A stretch of DNA of 34,706 bases, taken from assembly GCA_937958145.1 (NCBI GenBank), contig CALGOE010000232.1, positions 1 through 34,706 of the forward strand, read 5' to 3'. Source of the DNA: an uncultured Desulfobacca sp. Its GTDB lineage: Bacteria; Desulfobacterota; Desulfobaccia; Desulfobaccales; Desulfobaccaceae. Below the pieces are notes generated by a model, which saw only the letters and a list, made by a program, of their open reading frames with translations, had not been told where the DNA came from and ran no database searches. Both the position numbers and the translations under genes were made by a program. Below, in pieces: positions 16,689 through 26,182 of this stretch (position 1 is the first letter of the stretch; the number at the start of each line of letters is the position of its first letter).

Positions 16689-17864
16689 CTACATTCCTGG
16701 GAAGATGGAATAACCCAGGAATCCTTTGGTAGTATAGCCCACGCCGACGTAAATGGCCAGCAGAACAAATAGGCGTTTCAACCAGACGTCAGGAATATAT
16801 TTTGAGGTGATGGGACCGACAAAGGAGCCGATGGCAATGCCGATCAATTCGGCGCCGACAAAGACGAAGTCAATGGGAGTGCCTTTGACAAACATGAAGG
16901 TAAAAATGGACGTCACCATGCTGACAAAGACGGCCAAGGCGGACGTCCCGGCGACAATATACATGGGGAGGTTGGTCACCGAGGTCAAGAAGGGGACATA
17001 CAGGAAGCCGCCGCCGACGCCGATGAAGGCGGAGATGGCGGCGATGAAAAAACCGCCCACAAAGGGCCAGATGGGATTAAAAGAAAACTCCACGCCGAAA
17101 AAGGTGAAATTGATGCGGGTCAGACCCCATTTCTGGACGCGCACGCCCGTGAGTTCGGGACCGGCGGTCTCCTCCCCTTTGGCCTTTTTCTTCACCGATT
17201 CTTCAAAGGCCTTGGCCGCTTCTTTGGCCTTCTTTTTGCGTTCCTGGCCCTTGGGGGTGGTCTCATAGAACAGGAAGCAGCCGATGACCAGGACGATGAG
17301 GCCGAAGTAGCCGATATAGGCGCTCAGGGAAATCTTGCCGGCCGTCAACACCGGAATCAGATACGCGCCGGCGATGCCGCCCAGGGCCAGGGCCAGACCC
17401 AGGGGCATGACCAAACGGCCCAGCCGGTAGTAGGTGATGGAAGAGATAAAGGCCGACAAGCCGACAAGATATTGGTTGGAGGTGCGGATGGAGTCGGTTA
17501 AAAGTTTATTCAGGGCCGGGTTGGTGTTTTTAAAGGTTTTGCCATAATCGGCCAACCCAAACACAGTAATATGGCCGACGCCGGCCATGATGCCGCCAAA
17601 GGCGCCGACCGTGGAGAAGATCCAGCCGACCCAGATACCCCAGAGAATGCCCCAGAACCACCAGGGGCTGGGGGCGCCGGGGATGCCCATGAAGCCTTTC
17701 GGGGCATTGGGATCGATCTGGCCGGGGCCGGTCCCTACCGGGGTTTTGTTAATCAGATCCTGGAGTTTGCTGACCTGGGCGGCGGCCGTTTCCGGCAGGA
17801 TAACGGCGGCCAGCGCCAGGGCCACCAGCATGAGTCCGAAAATGCTTAAAAATCGCTTATTCAT
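16689..17864 (-). CDS. TauE/SafE-family anion permease
   Basis: Two homologous multi-TM halves, FIGVGGGFLYVPFLTSVTNLPMYIVAGTSAL signature, signal-like N-terminus and large charged central loop. Confidence 0.88.
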   Translation of the reverse strand: MNKRFLSIFGLMLVALALAAVILPETAAAQVSKLQDLINKTPVGTGPGQIDPNAPKGFMGIPGAPSPWWFWGILWGIWVGWIFSTVGAFGGIMAGVGHITVFGLADYGKTFKNTNPALNKLLTDSIRTSNQYLVGLSAFISSITYYRLGRLVMPLGLALALGGIAGAYLIPVLTAGKISLSAYIGYFGLIVLVIGCFLFYETTPKGQERKKKAKEAAKAFEESVKKKAKGEETAGPELTGVRVQKWGLTRINFTFFGVEFSFNPIWPFVGGFFIAAISAFIGVGGGFLYVPFLTSVTNLPMYIVAGTSALAVFVSMVTSIFTFMFVKGTPIDFVFVGAELIGIAIGSFVGPITSKYIPDVWLKRLFVLLAIYVGVGYTTKGFLGYSIFPGM

Positions 17865-17903
17865 ACCTTCCTCCTGAAAATTATAATACCGAATGGGTAA
17901 AAC

Positions 17904-17920
17904 TACAAATATTATGCCAA
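17904..17920 (-). promoter_or_regulatory. Candidate sigma-54 -24/-12 promoter for the TauE-oxidoreductase operon
   Basis: Minus strand TTGGCATAATATTTGTA: GG and G(T) at 12-bp spacing, close to the consensus TGGCAC-N5-TTGCA; 40 bp upstream of ATG 17864. Confidence 0.65.
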
Positions 17921-18030
17921 TTCCTTGGATTCAAGCGAGCCATGCAGATAAGAGCTTGCCCTGCTTAACTATTTTCTCATATTTTTCTTATGTCGGCGTA
18001 ATTTTTTCCTCTCCTGCCGGTTGTCTTTAG

Positions 18031-18065
18031 CGTTAACTTAACTTACAATGAACGTTAACGTTAAC
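18031..18065. promoter_or_regulatory. Candidate enhancer (UAS) for a sigma-54 regulator: three GTTAAC palindromes
   Basis: CGTTAACTTAAC...AACGTTAACGTTAAC; GTTAAC at 18032, 18054 and 18060; 110-160 bp upstream of the candidate sigma-54 promoter. Confidence 0.55.
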
Positions 18066-18091
18066 ATGGTGTTGCCGGCTGCAGGCCCATT

Positions 18092-19513
18092 ATGAATAAT
18101 TTTACAGAAAAATTCTGGGAAAACATTATTAATACCATGGTCGACGGCCTGGTGGTGATTTCGCCCCGTGGCTTGATTGTGGCGGTGAACCAAGCCCTGG
18201 TGGAGATGACCGGATACCGTCGGGAGGAGCTCATCGGGCAGCCCTGCGCCCTGATCAAGACAGACAAATGTTTTTCGGGGGTGTCGCCGGCCACGGGGAA
18301 GATTTGCGAATTGTTTCGCGCCGGGGCCATCCGGCGGCAACGGGGTAGTCTGGTGCGCAAAGACGGCGGCCTGGTGCATGTGGTCAAAAACGCCGTCCTG
18401 ATGCCCGGTGAGGATGGGCAGCCGGTGGCGGTGGAGACCTTTACGGATGTCAGTGAGCTGGTGGCCCAGGAGCGGGTGGTGTCCCGGCTGCGGCGGGAGC
18501 TGCATCGGCAGGACGGTTTTCAGGGTCTGATCGGGCAGTCGCCGGTGATGCGCCATCTCTTTGCCCTCATTGAGAGTGCGGCTCAGTCCGATGCCCCCGT
18601 CATGATCCTGGGAGAGAGCGGCACCGGCAAGGAGCTGGTGGCCTCGGCCATCCATCGGCTCAGTCCCCGCCGCCAGGGGCCGTTCATCAAGGTGAACAGT
18701 GCGGCCCTGCATGAATCCTTGCTGGAAAGCGAGCTTTTCGGCCACGTCAAGGGGGCCTTTACCGGCGCCGACCGGGCCCGGATGGGACGGTTCGAGGCGG
18801 CCCACGGCGGCGATATCTTTCTGGACGAAATCGGCGACCTGCCGTTGGCCACCCAGGCCAAATTGCTCCGGGTCTTGCAGGAAAAGGTGGTGGAGCGGGT
18901 GGGGGATCACACCCCCATCCCGGTGGATGTGCGGCTGATTTCAGCCACGAATAAAGATCTGAACCAGCTTCTGGCTGCGGGCCGGTTTCGGGAAGATCTT
19001 TTTTATCGGGTCAATGTCATTCCCATCCAGGTACCGCCCCTGCGGGAGCGGGTGGGGGATATACCGCTGTTGGTGGAGGCTTTTCTGGAGCGGATTCGCC
19101 TGAAGACCAGGAAGCCCATTGTCAGCATCAGCAAAGAGGCATTGGAAATACTCATGGCGTATCATTGGCCGGGCAACGTCCGGGAGCTGATCAACGTCAT
19201 GGAATTCGCCTTTGTGCTCTGCGGCGGCGACAAGATTTTGCCGTCCCATCTGCCCAATCTCAAAAAACTGCGTCCGGCCGCCCGGCCTAAAGTCGTGGGC
19301 GGAGAGGAGGACGGGGAGAGGGATGAGCGGGAGGTGCTGCGCCAGACCCTGGCGGCGGCTGGCGGCAATAAGGCCGAGGCGGCCCGGATGCTGGGCATAA
19401 GCCGCGTGACTTTGTGGAAAAGATTGAAAAAATATAATCTACAAGGGTTGCTGGCCGCAGAGGCCGGAGCGCAGACACCGGCAGCAGCCGAGACCCTGAT
19501 CAGAATCAAGTGA
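18092..19513 (+). CDS. PAS-domain sigma-54-dependent Fis-family transcriptional regulator
   Basis: PAS N-terminus; Walker A GESGTGKE, GAFTGA, DEIGDLP, C-terminal Fis HTH GGNKAEAARMLGISRVTLWKRLKKY. Confidence 0.95.
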   Translation: MNNFTEKFWENIINTMVDGLVVISPRGLIVAVNQALVEMTGYRREELIGQPCALIKTDKCFSGVSPATGKICELFRAGAIRRQRGSLVRKDGGLVHVVKNAVLMPGEDGQPVAVETFTDVSELVAQERVVSRLRRELHRQDGFQGLIGQSPVMRHLFALIESAAQSDAPVMILGESGTGKELVASAIHRLSPRRQGPFIKVNSAALHESLLESELFGHVKGAFTGADRARMGRFEAAHGGDIFLDEIGDLPLATQAKLLRVLQEKVVERVGDHTPIPVDVRLISATNKDLNQLLAAGRFREDLFYRVNVIPIQVPPLRERVGDIPLLVEAFLERIRLKTRKPIVSISKEALEILMAYHWPGNVRELINVMEFAFVLCGGDKILPSHLPNLKKLRPAARPKVVGGEEDGERDEREVLRQTLAAAGGNKAEAARMLGISRVTLWKRLKKYNLQGLLAAEAGAQTPAAAETLIRIK

Positions 19514-19566
19514 AAGGTCAGGGGGCGGCCGGCGGCCCCCAGAGTCACAGCGAACAGAGAACGATC

Positions 19567-20550
19567 ATGGATGCCTATTCGATGCAAGGAACAGGAACAA
19601 AGGGGACTGCTGCGACCAAGGTCCTGGGTTGGCCCGGCCTGCTGGTGCTGCTTTTTTGTCTCGGGCTAAGCCTCATGGCCTGCGGGGAGGAGGAGCCCCG
19701 CAAGAGGGTAGACCTGAGCAAAGTACAGGACCAGCCTCTGGCCAAACAAGGGGCGGCGATCACCTATGCCTATCTGCCGCAGTACGCCCATACGGTGTCC
19801 TACCAGCGCCATCATCTGGTCATGGATTATCTCACCAAAACCACCGGCTTGGAGATCCGGCAGGTGTTTCCCGATACCTTCGATGAACATATGAACATGG
19901 TGGGGCGGGGTCTCATCGATATCACCTTCAGCAATCCTTTTATTTATGTCAAGATTGCCGACCGCTATGGGGCGCGGGCCTTCGCCCGGGTGGTGGAGCC
20001 CGGCGGGCAGGAGAATTTTCGGGGGCAGATCATCGTCCGGGCTGACAACCAGGAGATCCAAACCCTGGCCGATCTTAAAGGCAAGCGGCTGATTGCGGTG
20101 GATCCCACCTCCGCGGGTGGCTATCTCTATCCCTGGGGATTGATTTTGGAAAGCGGTTTGCGCCAGGAGGATTTTGCCGAGATCGCCTTTGCCCCGGGGC
20201 CGGGAGGCAAACAGGAAAAAGTGGTCATGGCGGTCTATTCCGGAAAATATGATGCCGGCCTGATCCGGGAAGGGACCCTGGAAGTGGTGAAAGACAAGAT
20301 CGATTTGAATCAGATCAGGGTGTTGGCCTACTCCCACTGGTATCCGGGCTGGGTCTATGCGGCGCGCAAAGGGTTTGACGAGGCGAAGCTGGCCAAGATC
20401 AAAGAGGCCCTGTTGGCGTTGCATTATGAGAATCCGGAGCATCGCCAGATTTTAGACAACGCCGGTTTCATCGGCATCATTCCGGCCCGGGATGAGGATT
20501 TTGTCAGCGTCCGGCGGTTGGCGGAATTGGTCGAAGCCGCGGGTAAGTAG
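19567..20550 (+). CDS. PhnD/SsuA-like periplasmic substrate-binding lipoprotein
   Basis: Lipobox-like LSLMAC; YLPQYAHTVSYQRHHLVMDYLTKTTGLEIRQVFPDTFDEHMNMVGRGLIDITFSNPFIYV...LADLKGKRLIAVDPTSAGGYLYP. Confidence 0.88.
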   Translation: MDAYSMQGTGTKGTAATKVLGWPGLLVLLFCLGLSLMACGEEEPRKRVDLSKVQDQPLAKQGAAITYAYLPQYAHTVSYQRHHLVMDYLTKTTGLEIRQVFPDTFDEHMNMVGRGLIDITFSNPFIYVKIADRYGARAFARVVEPGGQENFRGQIIVRADNQEIQTLADLKGKRLIAVDPTSAGGYLYPWGLILESGLRQEDFAEIAFAPGPGGKQEKVVMAVYSGKYDAGLIREGTLEVVKDKIDLNQIRVLAYSHWYPGWVYAARKGFDEAKLAKIKEALLALHYENPEHRQILDNAGFIGIIPARDEDFVSVRRLAELVEAAGK

Positions 20551-20614
20551 GAATGCACCAGGGGATCGGGCCCCAAGCAGTCAAAACTAGGCAGCGAAGA
20601 CCAGCAGCGGCAAT

Positions 20615-22764
20615 ATGAAAACCGGCATAGGACGGGCGTTGGCAAGATTATCCTTCCGCAGCAAGATCTTTTTGGGGATCACGGCGGTCATTGTCTTTTT
20701 CGGTCTGACCCTGGCGATTGCCATCAGTCAGGTGGCAACCCGGGCCATGTTGACCGAGATCAAGAAACGGGGTTTGAATTTAGGGGTTAGTTTGGCGGCC
20801 CGGACGGCCGACCCCATGTTGGCCCAGGATTTCCTGCGCCTGAAAAACATGGTGGATGAGGTCAAAGATTCCAGCGACGACATTGTCTATGCCTTTATCC
20901 TGGACAAGTATGGCCAGGTTTTGTCCCATACGTTTTTGGGGGGCTTTCCGGTGGAGTTGCTGGGGGCCAATGAGGTGGTGCCGGAAGCGGCGCGCAATAT
21001 TGTCATCCTGGAGACCGAAGACGAGCGGGTCTATGATTTTGCCGTCCCGGTGACGGTGGGGACGCACCGTATCGGCACCGTGCGGGTCGGTCTGTCGCAG
21101 ATCAAGGCCCAGGCGGCGGTAAGCCGCCTGTTGTATATTGTTTTTGGGGTATCGGCGGGCGCGGCTTTGCTGGCAGTGTTGTTGGGAACCCTCTTTGCCG
21201 ACACGGTGACCCGTCGCCTGGAGGTGCTCAGACGGTCGGCCGAGCAGATGGTGCGCGGCAACCTCAGTCTGGCCACGGGAGGGCCGGGCGGCGCCAGTGT
21301 TGGGAGATAAAAAACTGCCGGCAGGAGAATTGTCCGGCCTATGGGGACCGCCAGCGCCGTTGTTGGCTGCTGCCGGACACCCTCTGTCCGGAATGCCGGG
21401 CCGGGAATTACAGCCGCAAGATCGAGGCCTGCCAGGAGTGTCAGGTTTACCAGGAGTTGGCCGGGGACGAGATTCAGGCTTTGGCCGATACCTTTGACTA
21501 CATGGCCGTCAGCTTGCAGGAACATATTGAGGGGCTGCAAACGGCTCAGAAGATATTAACCCGGCAGCAGCAGCTCCTGCGCACCATGCTGGACATGACC
21601 CCCGATCTGGTGAGCCTGCAGGACGCCCATCTGGTTTATCAGGCGGTGAACCAGTCATTTTTGGAGTATTTCGGGTTCAGGCCGGAACAGGTGATCGGCC
21701 GCACCGATGTGGATATTTTCCCGCCGGGGGTGGCCGCGGCGATTCGGCAAGAGGACCTGGCCATTTTGCGGACCGGTCAGCCGCTGCGCAAAGAGGTGGT
21801 CATTCCCCGGCAGAACCAGAAGCATTGGTTCCACATGGTAAAGGTGCCGATCATTGATGAGGAGCGGACGGTGGGTCTGTTGTTGACGGCCCGGGACATC
21901 ACCGAATTGAAGCTGTATCAGGAAAAGTTAATCCAAGCCGTCAAGATGGAAGAGCTGGGGAAACTGGCCGGCGGCGTGGCCCATGAAATTAACACTCCGC
22001 TGGGGATTATCCTGGGATATGCCCAGATGCTGCTGGAGGATCTGCCCCAGGACGAAGAGAGTTATGAATTTATCCAGATTATTGAAAAACAGGTGAAGAT
22101 CTGCCGGCGCATCGTGGCCGATCTGCTGAGCTTTTCCCGGATCAGCGAAGGCAGCAAGGAGCTTTTGGATGTCAATGCCAGCCTCAGAGAAGTGGTCCAG
22201 TTGATCGACCATATCTTTCAACAGCACTGGGTGCACATTGACCTGGCCCTGACCCCGGAGCTGCCGGCGGTGGAGGGAGACCGGGAGAAACTCCGCCAGG
22301 TTTGGCTGAATCTGCTGAATAATGCCTTTGAGGCCATCGGTCAGGGCGGGACGATCTGGGTGCGAACGGACCTTTGCCCGTCCGGACAGCATATCCTGGT
22401 GAGCGTGGCGGACACCGGCAGCGGCATCAGTCCGGAGCATTTACCCCGGGTTTTTGATCCCTTTTTCAGCACCAAGGCCCCGGGCGTGGGCACCGGTCTG
22501 GGCCTGGCCGTGTCCTACGGCATTATTCAGGAGCATCAAGGCAACATTTTTGTGGTCAGTCCCCGGCCGGCGGGTTATCCTGTCGCCCCGGGGAGCGAAC
22601 CCAAGGGCGCCGGTCCCGGCGCGCTCTTTGTGGTGAAACTGCCGCGGGCCGGCCAGGTTTTAATGGCAGACGATTGCGAAAACAGTTTACTGCACCCGGA
22701 AGCGGCAAAACTACTATCAGAGGCTCAAGGAGGTCGGCATGGGGCGCATCATGGTCTTGGATGA
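20615..22764 (+). pseudogene. Histidine kinase (TM-sensor-TM-HAMP, two-CW Cys-rich insert, PAS, HisKA/HATPase), interrupted by an apparent frameshift near 21270-21300
   Basis: First ORF 20615-21310 ends in HAMP; the next frame encodes CWEIKNCRQENCPAYGDRQRRCWLLPDTLCPECRAGNYSRKIEACQECQVYQELAGDEIQALADTFDYMAVSL and runs into HisKA (GKLAGGVAHEINTPLGIILGYAQ) and HATPase to 22764. Confidence 0.85.
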
Positions 22765-23107
22765 CGTGCCGGACGCAGGCATCATGATCAAACGCATTCT
22801 GGAGCGCCGAGGGCATCAGGTGGCGGTGTTTACCGACGAAGAGGAGGCCTTGCAACATGCCCGCAGCCAAGGGGTGGATGTGGCCATCCTGGATATCCGG
22901 TTGAAAAAGATGAGCGGGGTGGATGTCCTGGAGGAGCTGAAGAAAATTTCGCCCCAGATACAGGTGATCATGTTGACCGGCTACCCGACCCTGGAAACGG
23001 CCCGGCAGTCCAAAGAATGGGGGGCCTATGACTACTGCATCAAACCCATTGACAAGGATGAACTGGAAGAGAAGGTGGCCGGGGCCTTGGCGGCCAAAAC
23101 CGGGTGA
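22739..23107 (+). CDS. Single-domain response regulator (receiver)
   Basis: IMVLDDVPDAG...VDVAILDIRLKKMSGVDVLEEL...VIMLTGYPTLETA...YDYCIKPID; overlaps the end of the kinase ORF. Confidence 0.93.
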   Translation: MGRIMVLDDVPDAGIMIKRILERRGHQVAVFTDEEEALQHARSQGVDVAILDIRLKKMSGVDVLEELKKISPQIQVIMLTGYPTLETARQSKEWGAYDYCIKPIDKDELEEKVAGALAAKTG

Positions 23108-23254
23108 CGGGGGCGAGGGAGGAAGGCCATGCAGAAGTGTTGCTGCCAGGAGGGGAAAAACACTGAAAAAATGATCTGACGCCAAGGAAGAGTTCATCTT
23201 CCCGGACGGGGCAGCCGATAGATTACACAGCGGAATTTTTCAACTATTTTTTTG

Positions 23255-23283
23255 TTGACAAATTCTGGACCTTGGCCTATATT
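23255..23283 (+). promoter_or_regulatory. Strong sigma-70-like promoter for the porin
   Basis: TTGACA (23255-23260), 17 bp spacer, TATATT (23278-23283). Confidence 0.75.
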
Positions 23284-23430
23284 AGCGCCAAGCAGTGAAT
23301 AAATGTGTCGCCTGTACCAGACACGGGAAAGGAGGGGGGAGAACCAAAATTACGCATTAAAACATGAAGTTATGCGTTTTAACCTGAAAGGGGAAAAAGG
23401 TTAACCATCACATCAATTAAGGGGGGAACA

Positions 23431-24879
23431 ATGAAAAAGACATGGTTACTGGTCTTGGCGGTGGCAGTGCTGGTCTGCCTGCCGTTGACTGCCCAGGCCA
23501 AAACGGAATTCGAGTTGGGCGGCTATATCCGCTTGGATGCCATGTGGAACAGCCAGCAGGGCATCAACTATGCGCTGTCCAACTATTCAGCGCGTAACAA
23601 CGTCGCCAACGCCAACCATGGCAAGTTCATGATGAACGCCAACGCCACCCGCTTCAATTTTACCGTTAAAGGTCCGGAACTCTGGGGCGGCAAAGTGACC
23701 GGCTTCATCGAAGTGGACTTTGACGGCGGTGATGGCACGAATGTCGGCCGGACCGTGGCCGGTCGGCAAAACAACTGGACGGCGACAAATGAATCTTCGT
23801 TTAACCAAGCCAAGCTGCGGCTGCGCCATGCCATGTTCAAGATGGCCTGGACCGACCGGGAAATTATCTTCGGTCAGTTCTGGTCCATCAACAGTGAATT
23901 TATCCCGGAAACGGCCGATTCCGGTGCCTATTGCCTCTACGGTGCCACCCAGCTGCGTATCCCGCAGGTCCGTTATACCCACAAGTTTGATAATGGCATC
24001 AGTGCTTCTTTGGCCATTGAAGCACCGCAGAACGGCCGCTGGGGTCTGAACGTGGACGCCACCAACCCCATTGAAGGTGAAGTGAGCGAAACCCCGATGG
24101 TGGAAGCCAAGGTCCGGTTTGAGCAGGATCTGTACGGCAAGGCCGCCTGGTATGGCAAGCCCCGGGGCTTCTATGTGGGCGTCGGCGCCGGCTACTTCCG
24201 GACCCGGAACAACCCGGTGAACTTCGCAGCCGGCGATTGGCGGACCTGGGGGCAGGATAACTTCCAGGCTCCTGCTGTGGCGATGAATGTGAACCAGTCC
24301 GAGTATCAGAACCACTGGTTGGCGTTGATCGAAAACTTCACCCCCATCATCCCCACCACCACCAAAAGCCTGGCGGGGACCTTGGGACTGGCACATCAGT
24401 GGTGGATCGGCCAGGGCGTCTCGGCTTGGCGGATTGATCTTCCCGGCAACGATCGTTTCTATGCCTTCCGCGGTTTTGATCCAGTTACTGCCAACTACAA
24501 CTATAACCTCACCTTCGTGAAACGGTATGGCGGCAATGTCCAGCTACAGTACTACTGGACTGAGGAGATTTATACCAACGTCAATTTCGGCTTCCAGAAA
24601 TCCTGGGGCATCACCCAACAGCGGGATGCCTTCCTGGCCGCGGCCATGGCTGCCAACCCGGCCGGCTATGTGTATGCCAACCCGTTGGGTTATGATCCCA
24701 TCGTCAGCTCCTGGAGAGCCGGTGTGACCCAGTGGTATCGACCGATTCCGGCGGTCAAGTTCGCTCTGCAGTATTCTTACATGCGGACGAATTATTTCCA
24801 GGACACCACGGTCAACAGCAGCAAGACCAAATATGGCGAGAACCATTCCCTCATGGCCAACGCCTGGTATATGTTCTAA
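23431..24879 (+). CDS. Outer membrane porin-like beta-barrel protein
   Basis: Signal peptide MKKTWLLVLAVAVLVCLPLTAQA; aromatic/Gly alternating strands; C-terminal ...SLMANAWYMF ending in Phe. Confidence 0.85.
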   Translation: MKKTWLLVLAVAVLVCLPLTAQAKTEFELGGYIRLDAMWNSQQGINYALSNYSARNNVANANHGKFMMNANATRFNFTVKGPELWGGKVTGFIEVDFDGGDGTNVGRTVAGRQNNWTATNESSFNQAKLRLRHAMFKMAWTDREIIFGQFWSINSEFIPETADSGAYCLYGATQLRIPQVRYTHKFDNGISASLAIEAPQNGRWGLNVDATNPIEGEVSETPMVEAKVRFEQDLYGKAAWYGKPRGFYVGVGAGYFRTRNNPVNFAAGDWRTWGQDNFQAPAVAMNVNQSEYQNHWLALIENFTPIIPTTTKSLAGTLGLAHQWWIGQGVSAWRIDLPGNDRFYAFRGFDPVTANYNYNLTFVKRYGGNVQLQYYWTEEIYTNVNFGFQKSWGITQQRDAFLAAAMAANPAGYVYANPLGYDPIVSSWRAGVTQWYRPIPAVKFALQYSYMRTNYFQDTTVNSSKTKYGENHSLMANAWYMF

Positions 24880-24903
24880 CCATCGCAATATCTTGACTTA
24901 ATC

Positions 24904-24940
24904 AAGCCCACAGGGTATGATCCCTGTGGGCTTTTTGTTT
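24904..24940 (+). terminator. Intrinsic terminator after the porin
   Basis: AAGCCCACAGGG-TATGAT-CCCTGTGGGCTTTTTGTTT. Confidence 0.93.
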
Positions 24941-25007
24941 TGCCGAAAGGGGTAAACCGGGTGGCGCCCGGAGACAGCGCTTATTTCTTCTGAACGAGGA
25001 GTCAAGG

Positions 25008-26168
25008 ATGAGGTCTCCTGCAGGCAACAAGTTTGTCTTGACCATAGGTATGATTCTTATTTTCCTGGCGGTGCTGCCGGGGTGTACGACCATCAAAAAA
25101 TGGACCGGTTTGCAGACTGCGGATGATGAGGAAGTGGCCCAGGAGGCCAAGGAGGCGGCGACGACGCCCGAAGCGGTCGGGGATACAGTGGTCATTGGCG
25201 GCAAGACCTATGTGCGGGGCCGCAACCCATATTACCTGACCTATCCGGCGGAACCGGAATATGTCTATTATGAAAAAGGCAAGGAATTCACTGGCTTGGG
25301 CGATGTCATCGCCAAATGGCGGGACCGCCGGAGTGGGAAAGAGAAAGGACTGGCCGGAGTGCCGCCGGAAAAGGTCCAGGAAATGGTACGGGCCGAGGTG
25401 GAACGGATCCTGCGGGAACAGGGCCGCGGCGGTGATATCTTTGTCTCCAAGGTGAAAGCCACCAGCCCCTACAGCGGCCGGGCCGTGGCGGTGGTGCCGG
25501 CCTTACGGGAAACCCCGAAAGGCTACGATGGCTTAAACCTAACCCTGGCCAATAATCTGCGGGCCGATCTGGCGCGGCAGCGGGATCTGGTGGTCATGCC
25601 CGAGGCGGCCACCAAAGAAGCTGAGGCCAAACTGATCGGCAGCAAGATCACCACCAGCCGCAATATCCAGGCGCTGGGGCACGCTTTGGGCGTCCAGGGG
25701 GTGATTATCACCCAAGTGATCCCGCCGGGCTATAAAGACAGCTCGGGTTACGTGGCCCTGAGCCTTTATGAGACCTTTAACGGCTCGGAGGTCAAGACGA
25801 TCCTGGAGCCCTTTGCGGCCAGCGAGGCCAAGACCGAGGTGGCCAACAAGGTGGTGAGCCGCAGCAGTATTCTCTTGGGCAACGAAATCCGGGGCCTGGA
25901 ATGGTTCGGCCGCATTGAATTTATGGAAAAAGAAAAAATTTTCGTCAACGTTGGCAACAATGCCGGTCTGAAGCCGGGCAAACTGCTGCAGGTGGTGCAG
26001 CCGGGCAAAGAAGTCCGCAACCCCCAGACCAATGCCCTGTTGGGTTATACCAATGATGTGGCCAAGGGGGAACTGCGGGTGACGGAAGTCCTGGGGAAGA
26101 ATGCCGTGGCCGCAGTGGCGGTGAGCGGTGGGCCGTTCCAGCCCAATGATCTGGTGAAGCCCAGGTAA
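25008..26168 (+). CDS. Lipoprotein with FlgT-like C-terminal domain
   Basis: Lipobox AVLPGC; C-terminal KIFVNVGNNAGLKPGKLLQVVQPGKEVRNPQTNALLGYTNDVAKGELRVTEVLGKNAVAAVAVSGGPFQPNDLV. Confidence 0.75.
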   Translation: MRSPAGNKFVLTIGMILIFLAVLPGCTTIKKWTGLQTADDEEVAQEAKEAATTPEAVGDTVVIGGKTYVRGRNPYYLTYPAEPEYVYYEKGKEFTGLGDVIAKWRDRRSGKEKGLAGVPPEKVQEMVRAEVERILREQGRGGDIFVSKVKATSPYSGRAVAVVPALRETPKGYDGLNLTLANNLRADLARQRDLVVMPEAATKEAEAKLIGSKITTSRNIQALGHALGVQGVIITQVIPPGYKDSSGYVALSLYETFNGSEVKTILEPFAASEAKTEVANKVVSRSSILLGNEIRGLEWFGRIEFMEKEKIFVNVGNNAGLKPGKLLQVVQPGKEVRNPQTNALLGYTNDVAKGELRVTEVLGKNAVAAVAVSGGPFQPNDLVKPR

Positions 26169-26182
26169 CGGGAAGAGGGCGC

